Positions 42,662 to 52,104 of a DNA stretch of 64,000 nucleotides are shown piece after piece (positions within the stretch are counted from its first letter, which is position 1; every line of letters starts with the position of its first letter). The notes below the pieces were generated by a model. The model was not told where the DNA came from. It saw only the letters and a program-made list of their open reading frames with translations, and did not search any database. Source of the DNA: Rhodococcus_F sp040656415 (GTDB lineage Bacteria; Actinomycetota; Actinomycetes; Mycobacteriales; Mycobacteriaceae); contig NZ_JBFAMC010000001.1 of NCBI RefSeq assembly GCF_040656415.1, positions 1,798,001 to 1,862,000 of the forward strand, in the 5' to 3' direction. The translations under genes were made by a program, and so were the position numbers.

Positions 42662-43876
42662 GTGAAGATCGTGGACGTTCAGGTCATCGTCACGAGCCCG
42701 ACCCGCAACTTCGTGACCCTGAAAATCACGACCTCCGACGGCATCATCGGTCTCGGCGACGCGACGCTCAACGGCCGCGAACTGGCTGTGGCGTCCTACC
42801 TGCGTGACCACATCAGTCCACTGCTCATCGGCCGCGATCCGAGTCGGATCGAAGACACCTGGAACTATCTGTACAAGGGTGCGTACTGGCGGCGGGGACC
42901 GGTCACGATGGCCGCGGTCGCCGCCGTGGACATGGCGTTATGGGACATCAAGGGCAAAGTCGCAGGGTTGCCCCTGTATCAGTTGCTCGGTGGCGCTTCC
43001 CGAACAGGCTGCCTCGCTTACGCTCACGCTACCGGGGCAGACCTGCCCGAGTTGATCGACTCGGTACACGAGCAACTCGATCTCGGCTATCGCGCCATCC
43101 GCGTGCAGACCGGCGTTCCTGGTTTGGAAAAGGTCTACGGGGTCGGCCACTCGGGCGTTGCCACCTACGAACCCGCGGACCGCGGCGCCCGTCCTTCCGA
43201 GGAAATCTGGGACACCTCGGCGTACTTGCGCCATATCCCGTCGGTATTCGAGCAACTGCGCAACCACTTCGGTCAGGAGTTGCCGCTGCTGCACGACGCA
43301 CACCATCGGCTCACACCCCAGCAAGCGGCGCGATTGGGCAAGGAACTCGAGCCCTACGACCTGTTCTGGCTCGAGGATGTCACCCCCGCCGAAAATCCCG
43401 CCGCCCTGCGGCTGGTGCGGCAGCACACCACGATTCCCCTCGCGATTGGCGAAGTGTTCAACAACATTTGGGACACGGAACTGCTGCTGAGCGAACAACT
43501 GATCGACTTCATTCGCTGCGCAATCGTGCACGCGGGAGGTATTACACACGTTCGCAAGATCTGGTCACTGGCCGAGCTGTATCAGGTACGCGCAGCATCT
43601 CATGGGCCCACCGACGTTTCTCCGATCAACTTTGCCGCTGCTGTGCACATGGGCCTTTCAGCAGCGAATTTCGGCATCCAAGAACATATGCGGCACCAAC
43701 CGCTCGTCGACGAAGTGTTCCGACACGCCTTCCGATTCGACGACGGTTACCTACACCCCGGGGAGGAGCCGGGGCTCGGAGTCAGTCTCGATGAGGAACT
43801 CGCCTCCCGCTACCCCTACGAGAGTGCCTATCTCCCGGTCGCTTACCTACCTGACGGCACCCTCCACGACTGGTAG
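42662..43876 (+). CDS. manD: Enolase-superfamily sugar-acid dehydratase, ManD/RspA type
   Basis: A 404-residue member of the mandelate-racemase branch most like D-mannonate dehydratase ManD. Metal ligands are Asp in LLHDAHHRLTP, Glu in DLFWLEDVTPAENP and Glu in LAIGEVFNNIWD. The His after the first ligand (HDAHH) and the late His in ASHGPTDVSPIN are the expected acid/base residues. ManD converts D-mannonate to 2-keto-3-deoxygluconate; some relatives act weakly on D-gluconate. GTG at 42662 has AAGGAA upstream. No KDG kinase or aldolase is seen here, so the product must be finished by genes elsewhere. Confidence 0.88.
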   Translation: MKIVDVQVIVTSPTRNFVTLKITTSDGIIGLGDATLNGRELAVASYLRDHISPLLIGRDPSRIEDTWNYLYKGAYWRRGPVTMAAVAAVDMALWDIKGKVAGLPLYQLLGGASRTGCLAYAHATGADLPELIDSVHEQLDLGYRAIRVQTGVPGLEKVYGVGHSGVATYEPADRGARPSEEIWDTSAYLRHIPSVFEQLRNHFGQELPLLHDAHHRLTPQQAARLGKELEPYDLFWLEDVTPAENPAALRLVRQHTTIPLAIGEVFNNIWDTELLLSEQLIDFIRCAIVHAGGITHVRKIWSLAELYQVRAASHGPTDVSPINFAAAVHMGLSAANFGIQEHMRHQPLVDEVFRHAFRFDDGYLHPGEEPGLGVSLDEELASRYPYESAYLPVAYLPDGTLHDW

Positions 43877-43909
43877 CGAGCCGACGCAATGCCCTGAAAG
43901 GAGCGCACC

Positions 43910-44992
43910 ATGAAGGCCGCACGCTGGTTCGGGCGCCGCGACGTCGCTGTCGTCGATGTCGCGTTGCCGACACCCGGCCCGGATCAAGCGCTCCTGCGTG
44001 TCCTGTGGTGCGGTATTTGTGGCTCCGACCTCGAGGAGTACCACGATGGACCGCTAACCATCCCGGTCTCCGAACCGCACCCCGGTAGCGGCCGCGTGGC
44101 ACCGATAACTCTCGGACACGAAATGGTCGCCGTCGTCGCTGAGGCCGCCGCTGATGGCAGCGGATTCCCCGTAGGCACCGTCGTCATCCCCGATGTCGTC
44201 GTCGGCTGCGGCACCTGTTGGTGGTGCAGCCGACACAACGAGGGACTGTGCCCGCAACTCACGGTGCTGGGTTTGCACGACGACGGTGGATTGGCCGAAT
44301 TCATGATCGCCCGAGCCGATCGCTGTGTACCGGTACCCCCTTCGCTCGACCCCGCCCACGCGGCCCTGGCAGAACCGACTTCTGTGGCTGTGCGCGCCCT
44401 CGACAAAGTGCCGCGCGTCGTCGGTTCGACCGTCCTCATCCTCGGCGGCGGCACAACCGGACTGCTGACCGCTCAGATCGCACTCAGCTACGGTGCCGCA
44501 ACGGTATTCGTCGTCGACATCCGCACCGACCGCCTGACCCTCGCGGAGCAGTTCGGCGCGAGACCAGTCCATCCCGATGAACTGACGGCGTTGCTCGCCG
44601 CACTGCCCGAACCGGGAATTGACACGGTGCTCGAATGCACGGGCAGCCCTGGTCTGCTCGATCAGGCCCTGCGAGCCGTTCGTCCTGGCGGCACCCTCGT
44701 TGTGGTCGGGCTCCACGGCGGTGCCGAACCGGTCGGCATCCCAGCGTTGGTCCTCGGGGAACGACGCATACTCGGCACCGTCGCGCACATGTACGACGAC
44801 GACGTCGGTGCCGCCGTTCAACTTCTGGCGGCGGGAACGGTCGATCCCAAACCGTTGATCACACATCAGGTCCCGCTCGACGACACGGTCGCTGTTGCCC
44901 TGCCGCTGCTCGCCGATCCCGCAGCCGGTGCGGTGAAGGTGCTCATCGACTGCTCCGAGGCGAACGGGCCGGAAACCGCAAGTCCGCCATGA
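43910..44992 (+). CDS. Zinc-dependent alcohol (polyol/sugar-acid) dehydrogenase
   Basis: A 360-residue medium-chain dehydrogenase. The catalytic zinc Cys lies in WCGICGSDLEEYHDGP, the catalytic Glu/His in ITLGHEMVAVV, and the four-Cys structural zinc loop in GCGTCWWCSRHNEGLC. The NAD loop is LILGGGTTGLLTAQ, followed by an acidic residue in VVDIRTDR, favouring NAD. It resembles sorbitol, butanediol and L-idonate 5-dehydrogenases. It is 33 bases after the dehydratase and has GAAAGGAG before its ATG. In context an aldonate or alditol oxidation is likely. Confidence 0.88.
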   Translation: MKAARWFGRRDVAVVDVALPTPGPDQALLRVLWCGICGSDLEEYHDGPLTIPVSEPHPGSGRVAPITLGHEMVAVVAEAAADGSGFPVGTVVIPDVVVGCGTCWWCSRHNEGLCPQLTVLGLHDDGGLAEFMIARADRCVPVPPSLDPAHAALAEPTSVAVRALDKVPRVVGSTVLILGGGTTGLLTAQIALSYGAATVFVVDIRTDRLTLAEQFGARPVHPDELTALLAALPEPGIDTVLECTGSPGLLDQALRAVRPGGTLVVVGLHGGAEPVGIPALVLGERRILGTVAHMYDDDVGAAVQLLAAGTVDPKPLITHQVPLDDTVAVALPLLADPAAGAVKVLIDCSEANGPETASPP

Positions 44993-45101
44993 CGATCCAC
45001 GCACCGAAAACGATTCGACCATCCCGTTTGCCCTAGGACTGTCACCACACCCGACCTCTTCATTCCCGCCTATAGCCGTCTAGCGCCTCAGGAAACACGA
45101 A

Positions 45102-46574
45102 ATGCCCAACACCGTCAGCACCGCCTCGTCCACGGCTCATGGTGCACACCGCCTGCGCCACGCATTCTTCATTTCCGCCGCCGCCGCTATGGGGGGATTC
45201 CTGTTCGGCTATGACAGCGCAGTCATCAATGGCGCCGTCGAAGGTATCCGTGGGAAGTTCGATATCGGGTCCGCCACCCTCGGGACCGTGGTCGGGATCG
45301 CCCTCCTCGGTGCGGCCGCCGGTGCAATGGCGGCTGGACGGCTTGCCGACCGCATCGGCAGGCCCCGCGTCATGCAGATCGCTGCTCTCTTCTTTGCGAT
45401 CAGCGGTATCGGCTCGATGCTTCCGTTCACCGTATGGGACCTGAGCGTGTGGCGCGCCCTCGGTGGAGTTGCCATCGGGATGGCCTCGGTGATCGGACCC
45501 GCATACATCGCCGAGGTCGCACCAGCAGAGTATCGGGGGAGGCTCGGATCCCTCCAACAAGCCGCGATCGTGCTCGGCATTGCCATATCTCAGCTGGTCA
45601 ACTTCGCGATTCTCGGCTTGGCCAGCGGTGACCAGCGCGGCCCACTTCTCGGCCTCGAGGCATGGCAGATCATGCTCGGCGTGGAAGTGTTGCCCGCACT
45701 GGTCTACGGGTTCGTGGCACTGCGCATCCCCGAGTCACCGCGCTACCTCGTCGCGCGAGGACGGATCGCCGATGCGAAACTCGTGCTCTCCGACATCGAA
45801 CCTGCAGGCACCGATCTCGGTGCAGAACTCTCCCGCATCGACACCCAGATGCACTCGGACCACAAACCGCGACTGCGCGACCTCCTCGGCGGACGCGCCG
45901 TCCTGCTACCCATCGTCTGGATAGGCATTGGATTGGCCGTATTCCAGCAGATGTCCGGCATCAACGTCGTCTTCTACTACAGCGCCACACTGTGGCAGTC
46001 GGTCGGCATCGACGCCTCGAGCTCGTTCCTCTACTCATTCACCTCGTCGATCATCAACATCGTCGGCACCATCATCGCGATACTGCTGATCGACCGAATC
46101 GGGCGCAAGAGGCTCAGTGTGATCGGCTCGGTCGGTATGGCCATCTCGCTCGGCGTGGCCGCATGGGCCTTCTCCTACCTCGTCGGGCAGGGTGACGACG
46201 CCTTCCTGCCCAACCCACAAGCAACCATTGCTCTTCTCGCTGTGCATTCATTCGTGCTGTTCTTCGCCGCGACTTGGGGTGTCGTCCTATGGGTCCTCCT
46301 CGGCGAAATGTTCCCGAACCGGATCCGCGCTGCGGCGCTCGGGCTCGCGGGTTCGGTGGTATGGATCACCAACTGGCTGATCACCGTGACGTTCCCCAGC
46401 ATGGCCGAGTGGAGCCTGTCGGCTTCGTACTTCATCTTCGCTGCATTCGCCGCCCTCTCTGCCCCGTTCGTCATCTTGTTCTTGCGTGAGACCAAGGGCA
46501 AGCCACTCGAGGACTTGGGGTCGGCTCGATCCGTCCACCTCCACCTCCACCACCACGACCAGAACCAGAGTTAG
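45102..46574 (+). CDS. Sugar-porter family MFS transporter
   Basis: A 490-residue, 12-helix plasma-membrane proton symporter of the sugar porter family. Marks include GFLFGYDSAVINGA in helix 1, GRLADRIGRPRVM in loop 2-3, PESPRYLVARGR before the central loop, QQMSGINVVFYYS in helix 7, DRIGRKRL in loop 8-9 and RETKGKPLEDL at the end. The C-terminus finishes with a His-rich string (HLHLHHHDQ) not typical of the family. It is last in the cluster and probably imports the sugar or sugar acid used by the upstream enzymes. Confidence 0.9.
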   Translation: MPNTVSTASSTAHGAHRLRHAFFISAAAAMGGFLFGYDSAVINGAVEGIRGKFDIGSATLGTVVGIALLGAAAGAMAAGRLADRIGRPRVMQIAALFFAISGIGSMLPFTVWDLSVWRALGGVAIGMASVIGPAYIAEVAPAEYRGRLGSLQQAAIVLGIAISQLVNFAILGLASGDQRGPLLGLEAWQIMLGVEVLPALVYGFVALRIPESPRYLVARGRIADAKLVLSDIEPAGTDLGAELSRIDTQMHSDHKPRLRDLLGGRAVLLPIVWIGIGLAVFQQMSGINVVFYYSATLWQSVGIDASSSFLYSFTSSIINIVGTIIAILLIDRIGRKRLSVIGSVGMAISLGVAAWAFSYLVGQGDDAFLPNPQATIALLAVHSFVLFFAATWGVVLWVLLGEMFPNRIRAAALGLAGSVVWITNWLITVTFPSMAEWSLSASYFIFAAFAALSAPFVILFLRETKGKPLEDLGSARSVHLHLHHHDQNQS

Positions 46575-46689
46575 GGAGATCACCGGTTGGGACGTTCTCG
46601 GGTCATCGAACTTCACGGTAAAATCGCTGATTCGTGTGTTCTGTGCGCGGGTTTCGCCGGCGCGAGCGGCATTTTCCTAGGAGTCTTGT

Positions 46690-48321
46690 TTGATCACCGC
46701 CACCGACCTGGAAGTTCGAGCGGGAGTGCGGACCTTGTTGTCCGCCCCCGGGCCGGCCTTGCGGGTGCAGCCGGGCGACCGCATCGGTCTAGTGGGCCGT
46801 AACGGTGCAGGCAAGACGACAACGCTCCGCATCCTGTCCGGTGAGGGGGAACCGTACGCGGGCTCGGTCATGCGCACCGGCGATCTCGGCTACCTCCCGC
46901 AGGACCCCAAGGAAGGGAACCTAGACGTCCTGGCGAAGGACCGGGTGCTTTCCGCGCGGGGCCTCGATTCGCTGCTGCGGGACATGGAGAAGCAGCAGAT
47001 TCTGATGGCCGAGGTCGTCGACGATGTCGAGCGCGACAAGGCTGTCCGCAAGTACGGGAACCTGGAGGAGCGTTTCGCCGCACTCGGCGGGTACGAGGCA
47101 GAGAGCGAGGCGGCGCGCATCTGCAGCAGTCTCGGCCTGGCCGACCGTATTCTCGGACAGCAACTGCGTACCCTCTCGGGTGGTCAGCGACGGCGGGTCG
47201 AGTTGGCGAGGATCCTGTTCGCCGCCTCGGATGGGAGTGGCGGACGATCCGATACGACGCTGCTCCTCGACGAACCGACGAACCATCTCGACGCGGACTC
47301 GATCACGTGGCTACGCGGATTCTTGCAGAACCACGAGGGCGGATTGATCGTGATCAGTCACGACGTCGAACTGCTCAACGACGTGGTGAACCGTGTGTGG
47401 TTCCTCGATGCGGTTCGCGCCGAGGCCGATGTCTACAACATGAGCTGGAAGAAGTACCTCGACGCGCGTGCCACCGACGAGCAGCGGCGTCGTCGAGAGC
47501 GCGCCAACGCGGAGAAGAAGGCCAGTGCCCTGCGTGCCCAGGCCGCGAAGCTCGGTGCGAAGGCCACCAAGGCCGTTGCGGCCCAGAACATGGCCAAGCG
47601 CGCCGACAAACTGATGTCGGATCTCGACGCCGAACGGGTGTCGGACAAGGTGGCGCGGATCCGTTTCCCGGAACCTGCCGCATGCGGCAAGACACCGTTG
47701 ATGGCGGAGAACCTGACGAAGGTCTACGGGTCGCTCGAGATCTTCACCGGTGTAGACCTCGCCATCGACCGCGGTTCGCGCGTTGTCGTCCTCGGGCTCA
47801 ACGGTGCCGGTAAGACGACACTGCTGCGCCTCCTCGGAGGCGTCGAGACGCCTGATGCCGGCAGACTCGTCCCAGGGCACGGCCTGAAGATCGGGTACTT
47901 CGCACAGGAGCACGACACCCTCGACGACGACGCGTCGGTCTGGGAAAACATCCGTCACGCAGCGCCCGACACGGGCGAACAGGAGTTGCGGTCGCTGCTC
48001 GGTGCTTTCATGTTCAGCGGTCCGCAACTCGAACAGCCGGCGGGGACACTGTCCGGCGGCGAGAAGACGCGTCTCGCGCTGGCAGGTCTGGTGTCGTCCG
48101 CGGCGAATGTCCTCCTGCTCGACGAGCCGACGAACAACCTCGACCCCGTCTCACGGGAACAGGTACTTGATGCGCTGCGCAACTACACCGGCGCCGTGGT
48201 GCTCGTCACCCACGACCCCGGAGCAGCGGAAGCGCTCGATCCGGAGCGGGTCATCCTCCTTCCGGACGGCACCGAGGATCACTGGTCACAGGACTACCTG
48301 GAGCTCATCCAGCTAGCCTGA
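46690..48321 (+). CDS. ABC-F family ribosome-associated ATPase
   Basis: A soluble tandem-ATPase protein of 543 residues, counterpart of Rv1473. First cassette: GLVGRNGAGKTTTLRI, LSGGQRRRVELARIL, LLLDEPTNHLD. Second cassette: VLGLNGAGKTTLLRL, LSGGEKTRLALAGL, LLLDEPTNNLD. The basic, charged linker (about residues 245-320, rich in Arg/Ala/Lys) is the P-site tRNA interaction motif of ABC-F proteins, which act on the ribosome. There are no membrane segments. TTG at 46690 with GGAG six bases upstream is the start. It could be a housekeeping translation factor or an antibiotic-resistance type; sequence alone does not decide. Confidence 0.92.
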   Translation: MITATDLEVRAGVRTLLSAPGPALRVQPGDRIGLVGRNGAGKTTTLRILSGEGEPYAGSVMRTGDLGYLPQDPKEGNLDVLAKDRVLSARGLDSLLRDMEKQQILMAEVVDDVERDKAVRKYGNLEERFAALGGYEAESEAARICSSLGLADRILGQQLRTLSGGQRRRVELARILFAASDGSGGRSDTTLLLDEPTNHLDADSITWLRGFLQNHEGGLIVISHDVELLNDVVNRVWFLDAVRAEADVYNMSWKKYLDARATDEQRRRRERANAEKKASALRAQAAKLGAKATKAVAAQNMAKRADKLMSDLDAERVSDKVARIRFPEPAACGKTPLMAENLTKVYGSLEIFTGVDLAIDRGSRVVVLGLNGAGKTTLLRLLGGVETPDAGRLVPGHGLKIGYFAQEHDTLDDDASVWENIRHAAPDTGEQELRSLLGAFMFSGPQLEQPAGTLSGGEKTRLALAGLVSSAANVLLLDEPTNNLDPVSREQVLDALRNYTGAVVLVTHDPGAAEALDPERVILLPDGTEDHWSQDYLELIQLA

Positions 48322-48337
48322 TCGCTACTGATGCGGG

Positions 48338-48904
48338 TCAGTCGCGACGGCGGACCGACTCCTCGACGAGGTCGAGCACTGCCGAGAGGTTGTCGCCTGC
48401 CTGACCCGATGCGATGCGCGCGACGAGTCCGTCGAGCACGAGGTCCAGGTACTCGATCAGGACATCTGTGGGCACATCGTCGCGGAGGCGGCCCGCCGAC
48501 TTCTGTCGCGCAAGTCGGGCCAGGGTCGCATCGGTGAGTTCGGCCGAGCGCTGCGACCAGCTCCTGCGAAACTCTGGATCGGTGCGCAGTCTGCGGGCGA
48601 TCTCCAATCGGGTTCCCAACCAGTCGAACTGCTCGGGTTGGGCCAATAGGTCGCGCATCACCTGGACGAGGCCCTCCTCGGCGACCACGTCGGCCATTCT
48701 GGTCGCGTCCTCGTGAGCAAGGGCCAGGAACAAACCGTCCTTGTCCTTGAAGTGGTGGAAGATAGCCCCGCGCGACAATCCGGTGACCTCTTCCAAACGG
48801 CGAACTGTGGCGCCGTCGTAGCCGTATTCGGCAAAGCAGCTACGGGCGCCGTCCAGGATCTGACTGCGCCGGGCCGCGAGATGGTCTTCACTGACCTTGG
48901 GCAC
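48338..48904 (-). CDS. acnR: TetR-family repressor of aconitase, AcnR
   Basis: A 188-residue TetR regulator. The HTH is near residues 28-55 (GATVRRLEEVTGLSRGAIFH, then HFKDKDGLF), followed by a helical ligand domain. It sits directly after acn in the same direction, as in Corynebacterium and mycobacteria (Rv1474c), where AcnR represses acn. A sequence matching the AcnR consensus is found in front of acn (51940-51955). A hairpin separates it from acn, so part of its transcription may be independent. It converges on the ABC-F gene with 16 bases between stops. Confidence 0.92.
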   Translation of the reverse strand: MPKVSEDHLAARRSQILDGARSCFAEYGYDGATVRRLEEVTGLSRGAIFHHFKDKDGLFLALAHEDATRMADVVAEEGLVQVMRDLLAQPEQFDWLGTRLEIARRLRTDPEFRRSWSQRSAELTDATLARLARQKSAGRLRDDVPTDVLIEYLDLVLDGLVARIASGQAGDNLSAVLDLVEESVRRRD

Positions 48905-48941
48905 TTTCCCGTCCTCGTCTCACACTGCATGTGCCGACAGT

Positions 48942-48982
48942 GCGTACGGCGGACCCAGCCGGTAGCCGAGTCCGCCGTACGC
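48942..48982 (-). terminator. Hairpin between acn and acnR
   Basis: GCGTACGGCGGAC and GTCCGCCGTACGC form a perfect 13-bp stem around a 15-base loop. It begins 14 bases after the acn stop and ends 37 bases before the acnR start. It probably terminates or attenuates acn transcription into acnR. Confidence 0.7.
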
Positions 48983-48996
48983 CGGTCGCTAGCGGA

Positions 48997-51798
48997 CTAG
49001 CTCTTGATCATGTTGCGGAGCACGTACTGCAGGATGCCGCCGTTGCGGTAGTAGTCGGCCTCGCCGGGAGTGTCGATACGTACCACGGCGTCGAAGATGA
49101 CCCGCTCGCCGTTCTCCCTCGTCGCCGTCACCTTGACGGTCTTCGGCGTCACGCCCTCATTCAGCTTCTCGATGCCTTCGATGTCGAAGACCTCGGTACC
49201 GTCGAGCTCCAGCGACGCAGCCGACTCACCGGCCGGGAACTGCAGCGGCACCACACCCATCCCGATGAGGTTGGAACGGTGGATGCGCTCGAACGACTCG
49301 GTGATCACTGCCTTGACGCCGAGGAGTCGGGTGCCCTTGGCCGCCCAGTCGCGGGACGAGCCGGAACCGTATTCCTTGCCGCCCAGGACGACCAGCGGGA
49401 CACCGGCCTGCTGGTAGTTCTGCGACGCGTCGTAGATGAACGCCTGAGGCGCACCCTCCTGGGTGAAGTCGCGGGTGTAGCCACCCGAGACACCGTCCAG
49501 CAGCTGGTTCTGCAGGCGGATGTTCGCGAACGTGCCGCGGATCATCACCTCATGGTTACCGCGACGCGAGCCCAGGGAGTTGTAGTCCTTGCGCTCGACA
49601 CCGTGAGAGTCGAGGTACTGCGCGGCCGGAGTACCCGGCTTGATCGGGCCGGCCGGGCTGATGTGGTCGGTGGTGACCGAGTCGCCGAGCAGTGCCAGCA
49701 CGCGTGCGCCCTTGACGTCGGTGACCGGAGCGGGCTCCATGGTCATGCCGTCGAAGTACGGCGCCTTGCGGACGTACGTCGAGTTCTCGTCCCACGCGAA
49801 GGTGTCGCCCGCCGGGGTGTCCAGGTTCTGCCAGCGGGAATCGCCCTTGAAAACGTCCGCGTACGACTTGCGGAACATGTCCTCGCTGATCGCCGACTTG
49901 ATGGTGTCGTCGATCTCCTGGGCCGAAGGCCAGATGTCCTTCAGGAAGACGTCGTTGCCGTCCTTGTCCTGCCCCAGGGCGTCGTTCTCGAAGTCGAAGT
50001 CCATCGTGCCTGCCAGCGCGTAGGCGATCACGAGCGGCGGGGACGCCAGGTAGTTCATCTTGACGTCGGGGGAGATGCGACCCTCGAAGTTGCGGTTGCC
50101 CGAGAGGACCGCGGTGACCGACAGATCGTTGTCGTTGACGGCCTTCGAGATCTCTTCCGGCAGAGGGCCGGTGTTACCGATACAGGTCGTGCAACCGTAA
50201 CCGCCCAGGTAGAAGCCGAGCTTCTCGAGGTACGGCCACAGGCCGGCCTTCTCGTAGTAGTCGGAGACGACCTGCGAACCCGGGGCCATGTTGGTCTTGA
50301 CCCACGGCTTGGTCTCGAGGCCCTTCTCGACCGCGTTGCGGGCGAGCAGCGCGGCACCGAGCATCACCGACGGGTTCGAGGTGTTGGTGCAAGACGTGAT
50401 TCCCGCGACCACGACCGCGCCGTGGTCGAGCACGAAGTCACCGCGCTCCGCGGAACGGACCTGAACCGGGTTGGACGGACGCCCATCTGTGCCGTTCGCG
50501 GCCGACGGAACCGTGGCGACATCGTTCGCGGTCGAGTGTTCGACCGGATCGGACGCCGGGAACGACTCCTCGACCGCCTCGTCGAGCGCGGAGTGTGCAG
50601 CCTCGGCACCGTTGGTGACGTAGGTGACGATGTCGCGGCGGAAGGCGTCCTTCGACTCCGACAGCAGGATGCGGTCCTGCGGGCGCTTCGGGCCAGCGAT
50701 CGACGGCACGACGGTGCCCAGGTCCAGCTCGAGGTACTCGGAGTACGAGGGCTCGCGGTCCGCGTCGTGCCACATGCCCTGCTCCTTGGCGTACGCCTCG
50801 ACGAGCGCGAGCTGCTCGTCGCTGCGGCCGGTCAGACGCAGGTAGTTGATCGTCTCGTCGTCGATCGGGAAGATCGCTGCGGTCGAGCCGAACTCGGGGC
50901 TCATGTTGCCCAGCGTGGCGCGGTTGGCGAGCGGCACCTCGGCGACACCCTTGCCGTAGAACTCGACGAACTTGCCGACCACACCGTGCTTGCGCAGCAT
51001 GTCGGTGACGGTGAGCACGACGTCGGTGGCGGTCACACCCGGCTTGATCTCACCGGTCAGCTTGAAACCGACCACGCGCGGGATCAGCATGGAAACCGGC
51101 TGGCCGAGCATCGCGGCCTCGGCCTCGATGCCGCCTACGCCCCAACCCAGCACGCCCAGGCCGTTGACCATCGTGGTGTGCGAGTCGGTGCCGACGCAGG
51201 TGTCGGGGTACGCCTGGCCGCCCCGGGTCATGACGGTGGGTGCCAGGTACTCGATGTTGACCTGGTGGACGATGCCCATGCCCGGCGGGACGACCTTGAA
51301 GTCGTCGAACGCGCCCTGGCCCCAGCGAAGGAACTGGTAGCGCTCGCCGTTGCGCTGGTACTCGAGGTCGACGTTGCGCTCGAGTGCGTCGGCGCGACCG
51401 AAGACGTCGAGGATCACCGAGTGGTCGATGACCATGTCGGCGGGGGAGAGGGGGTTGACCTTGTTCGGGTCGCCACCGAGCGCGGTGACGGCCTCACGCA
51501 TGGTGGCGAGGTCGACGACGCAGGGGACGCCGGTGAAGTCCTGCATGATCACGCGCGCCGGCGTGAACTGGATTTCGACGCTCGGATCGGCGGATGGGTC
51601 CCAATTCGCAATGGCTCGAATGTGGTCGGCGGTGATGTTCGCACCGTCCTCGGTGCGAAGCAGGTTCTCGGCGAGAACCTTCAGTGCATAAGGTAGCTTT
51701 TCGGTGCCAGGCACGGCCGAGAGGCGGAAGATCTCGTAGGAGTTCTCACCGACCTCGAGGGTGCTCTTGGCGCCGAACGAATCAATGCTCGTACTCAC
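48997..51798 (-). CDS. acn: Aconitate hydratase A
   Basis: Aconitase isomerises citrate to isocitrate in the TCA cycle using a [4Fe-4S] cluster. The 933-residue length is that of the AcnA/IRP type. Cluster ligands are seen in VVAGITSCTNTSNPSVM and GGYGCTTCIGNTGPLP; substrate-loop motifs GVVGKFVEFYG, DSHTTMVNGLGVLGWGVGG and YGSGSSRDWAAKG are intact. A ~35-residue Ser/Thr/Pro-rich insert (ERSFP-ASDPVEHSTAND) before the cluster motif is typical of actinobacterial aconitases. A large antisense open frame across this gene is an artefact of GC bias. The upstream suf operon supplies cluster assembly. Confidence 0.98.
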   Translation of the reverse strand: MSTSIDSFGAKSTLEVGENSYEIFRLSAVPGTEKLPYALKVLAENLLRTEDGANITADHIRAIANWDPSADPSVEIQFTPARVIMQDFTGVPCVVDLATMREAVTALGGDPNKVNPLSPADMVIDHSVILDVFGRADALERNVDLEYQRNGERYQFLRWGQGAFDDFKVVPPGMGIVHQVNIEYLAPTVMTRGGQAYPDTCVGTDSHTTMVNGLGVLGWGVGGIEAEAAMLGQPVSMLIPRVVGFKLTGEIKPGVTATDVVLTVTDMLRKHGVVGKFVEFYGKGVAEVPLANRATLGNMSPEFGSTAAIFPIDDETINYLRLTGRSDEQLALVEAYAKEQGMWHDADREPSYSEYLELDLGTVVPSIAGPKRPQDRILLSESKDAFRRDIVTYVTNGAEAAHSALDEAVEESFPASDPVEHSTANDVATVPSAANGTDGRPSNPVQVRSAERGDFVLDHGAVVVAGITSCTNTSNPSVMLGAALLARNAVEKGLETKPWVKTNMAPGSQVVSDYYEKAGLWPYLEKLGFYLGGYGCTTCIGNTGPLPEEISKAVNDNDLSVTAVLSGNRNFEGRISPDVKMNYLASPPLVIAYALAGTMDFDFENDALGQDKDGNDVFLKDIWPSAQEIDDTIKSAISEDMFRKSYADVFKGDSRWQNLDTPAGDTFAWDENSTYVRKAPYFDGMTMEPAPVTDVKGARVLALLGDSVTTDHISPAGPIKPGTPAAQYLDSHGVERKDYNSLGSRRGNHEVMIRGTFANIRLQNQLLDGVSGGYTRDFTQEGAPQAFIYDASQNYQQAGVPLVVLGGKEYGSGSSRDWAAKGTRLLGVKAVITESFERIHRSNLIGMGVVPLQFPAGESAASLELDGTEVFDIEGIEKLNEGVTPKTVKVTATRENGERVIFDAVVRIDTPGEADYYRNGGILQYVLRNMIKS

Positions 51799-51932
51799 GT
51801 CAGCTCCACTCGTCTATGAGGGCCGCCGACCACGGGGCTGTGTCGACGGCTGAAGGTACTGCGGGCGCGGCTGATTCGTGCGTTGCGACGCTGGCGATGC
51901 CGGAATCGGCGCGTACCGCTATACCGATCGAC

Positions 51933-51961
51933 AGTCTAACAGTACGCTTGTCCTGTGAAAA
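51933..51961 (-). promoter_or_regulatory. acn promoter with AcnR operator in the spacer
   Basis: On the minus strand, CAGGACAAGCGTACTG (51940-51955) fits the AcnR consensus I recall from C. glutamicum, CAGNAC-N3-CGTACTG. A possible -35 TTTTCA (51956-51961) and -10 TAGACT (51933-51938) enclose it with a 17-base spacer, so the repressor would sit between the promoter elements. It lies about 140 bases before the acn start. The remainder of the 306-base gap to the divergent gene at 52105 shows no gene. Confidence 0.7.
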
Positions 51962-52104
51962 TTGGGGGCGGCGTCAACCGGAGGTTCTCGCCGATTGGCG
52001 AAGGGATTTCGAGGTGCGCTGCGGATAGAGGGAACAGCGCTCGCCAACGCCTCACGTAGGGTTCACGCGAGGCCGATGTTTTTCACAGCAAACCCGGATG
52101 AGAG

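Noticed and set aside
42362..42811. A 149-codon minus-strand open frame between the regulator and dehydratase genes
   Set aside because: It crosses the operator palindrome and the start of the dehydratase gene, with no ribosome site or recognisable family.
48931..51696. A 921-codon open frame on the plus strand opposite aconitase
   Set aside because: It is an exact antisense shadow of acn, which has all family motifs. Its composition (Val/Arg/Leu/Asp-rich, no domain) is that expected from the third-position GC bias of the real gene.
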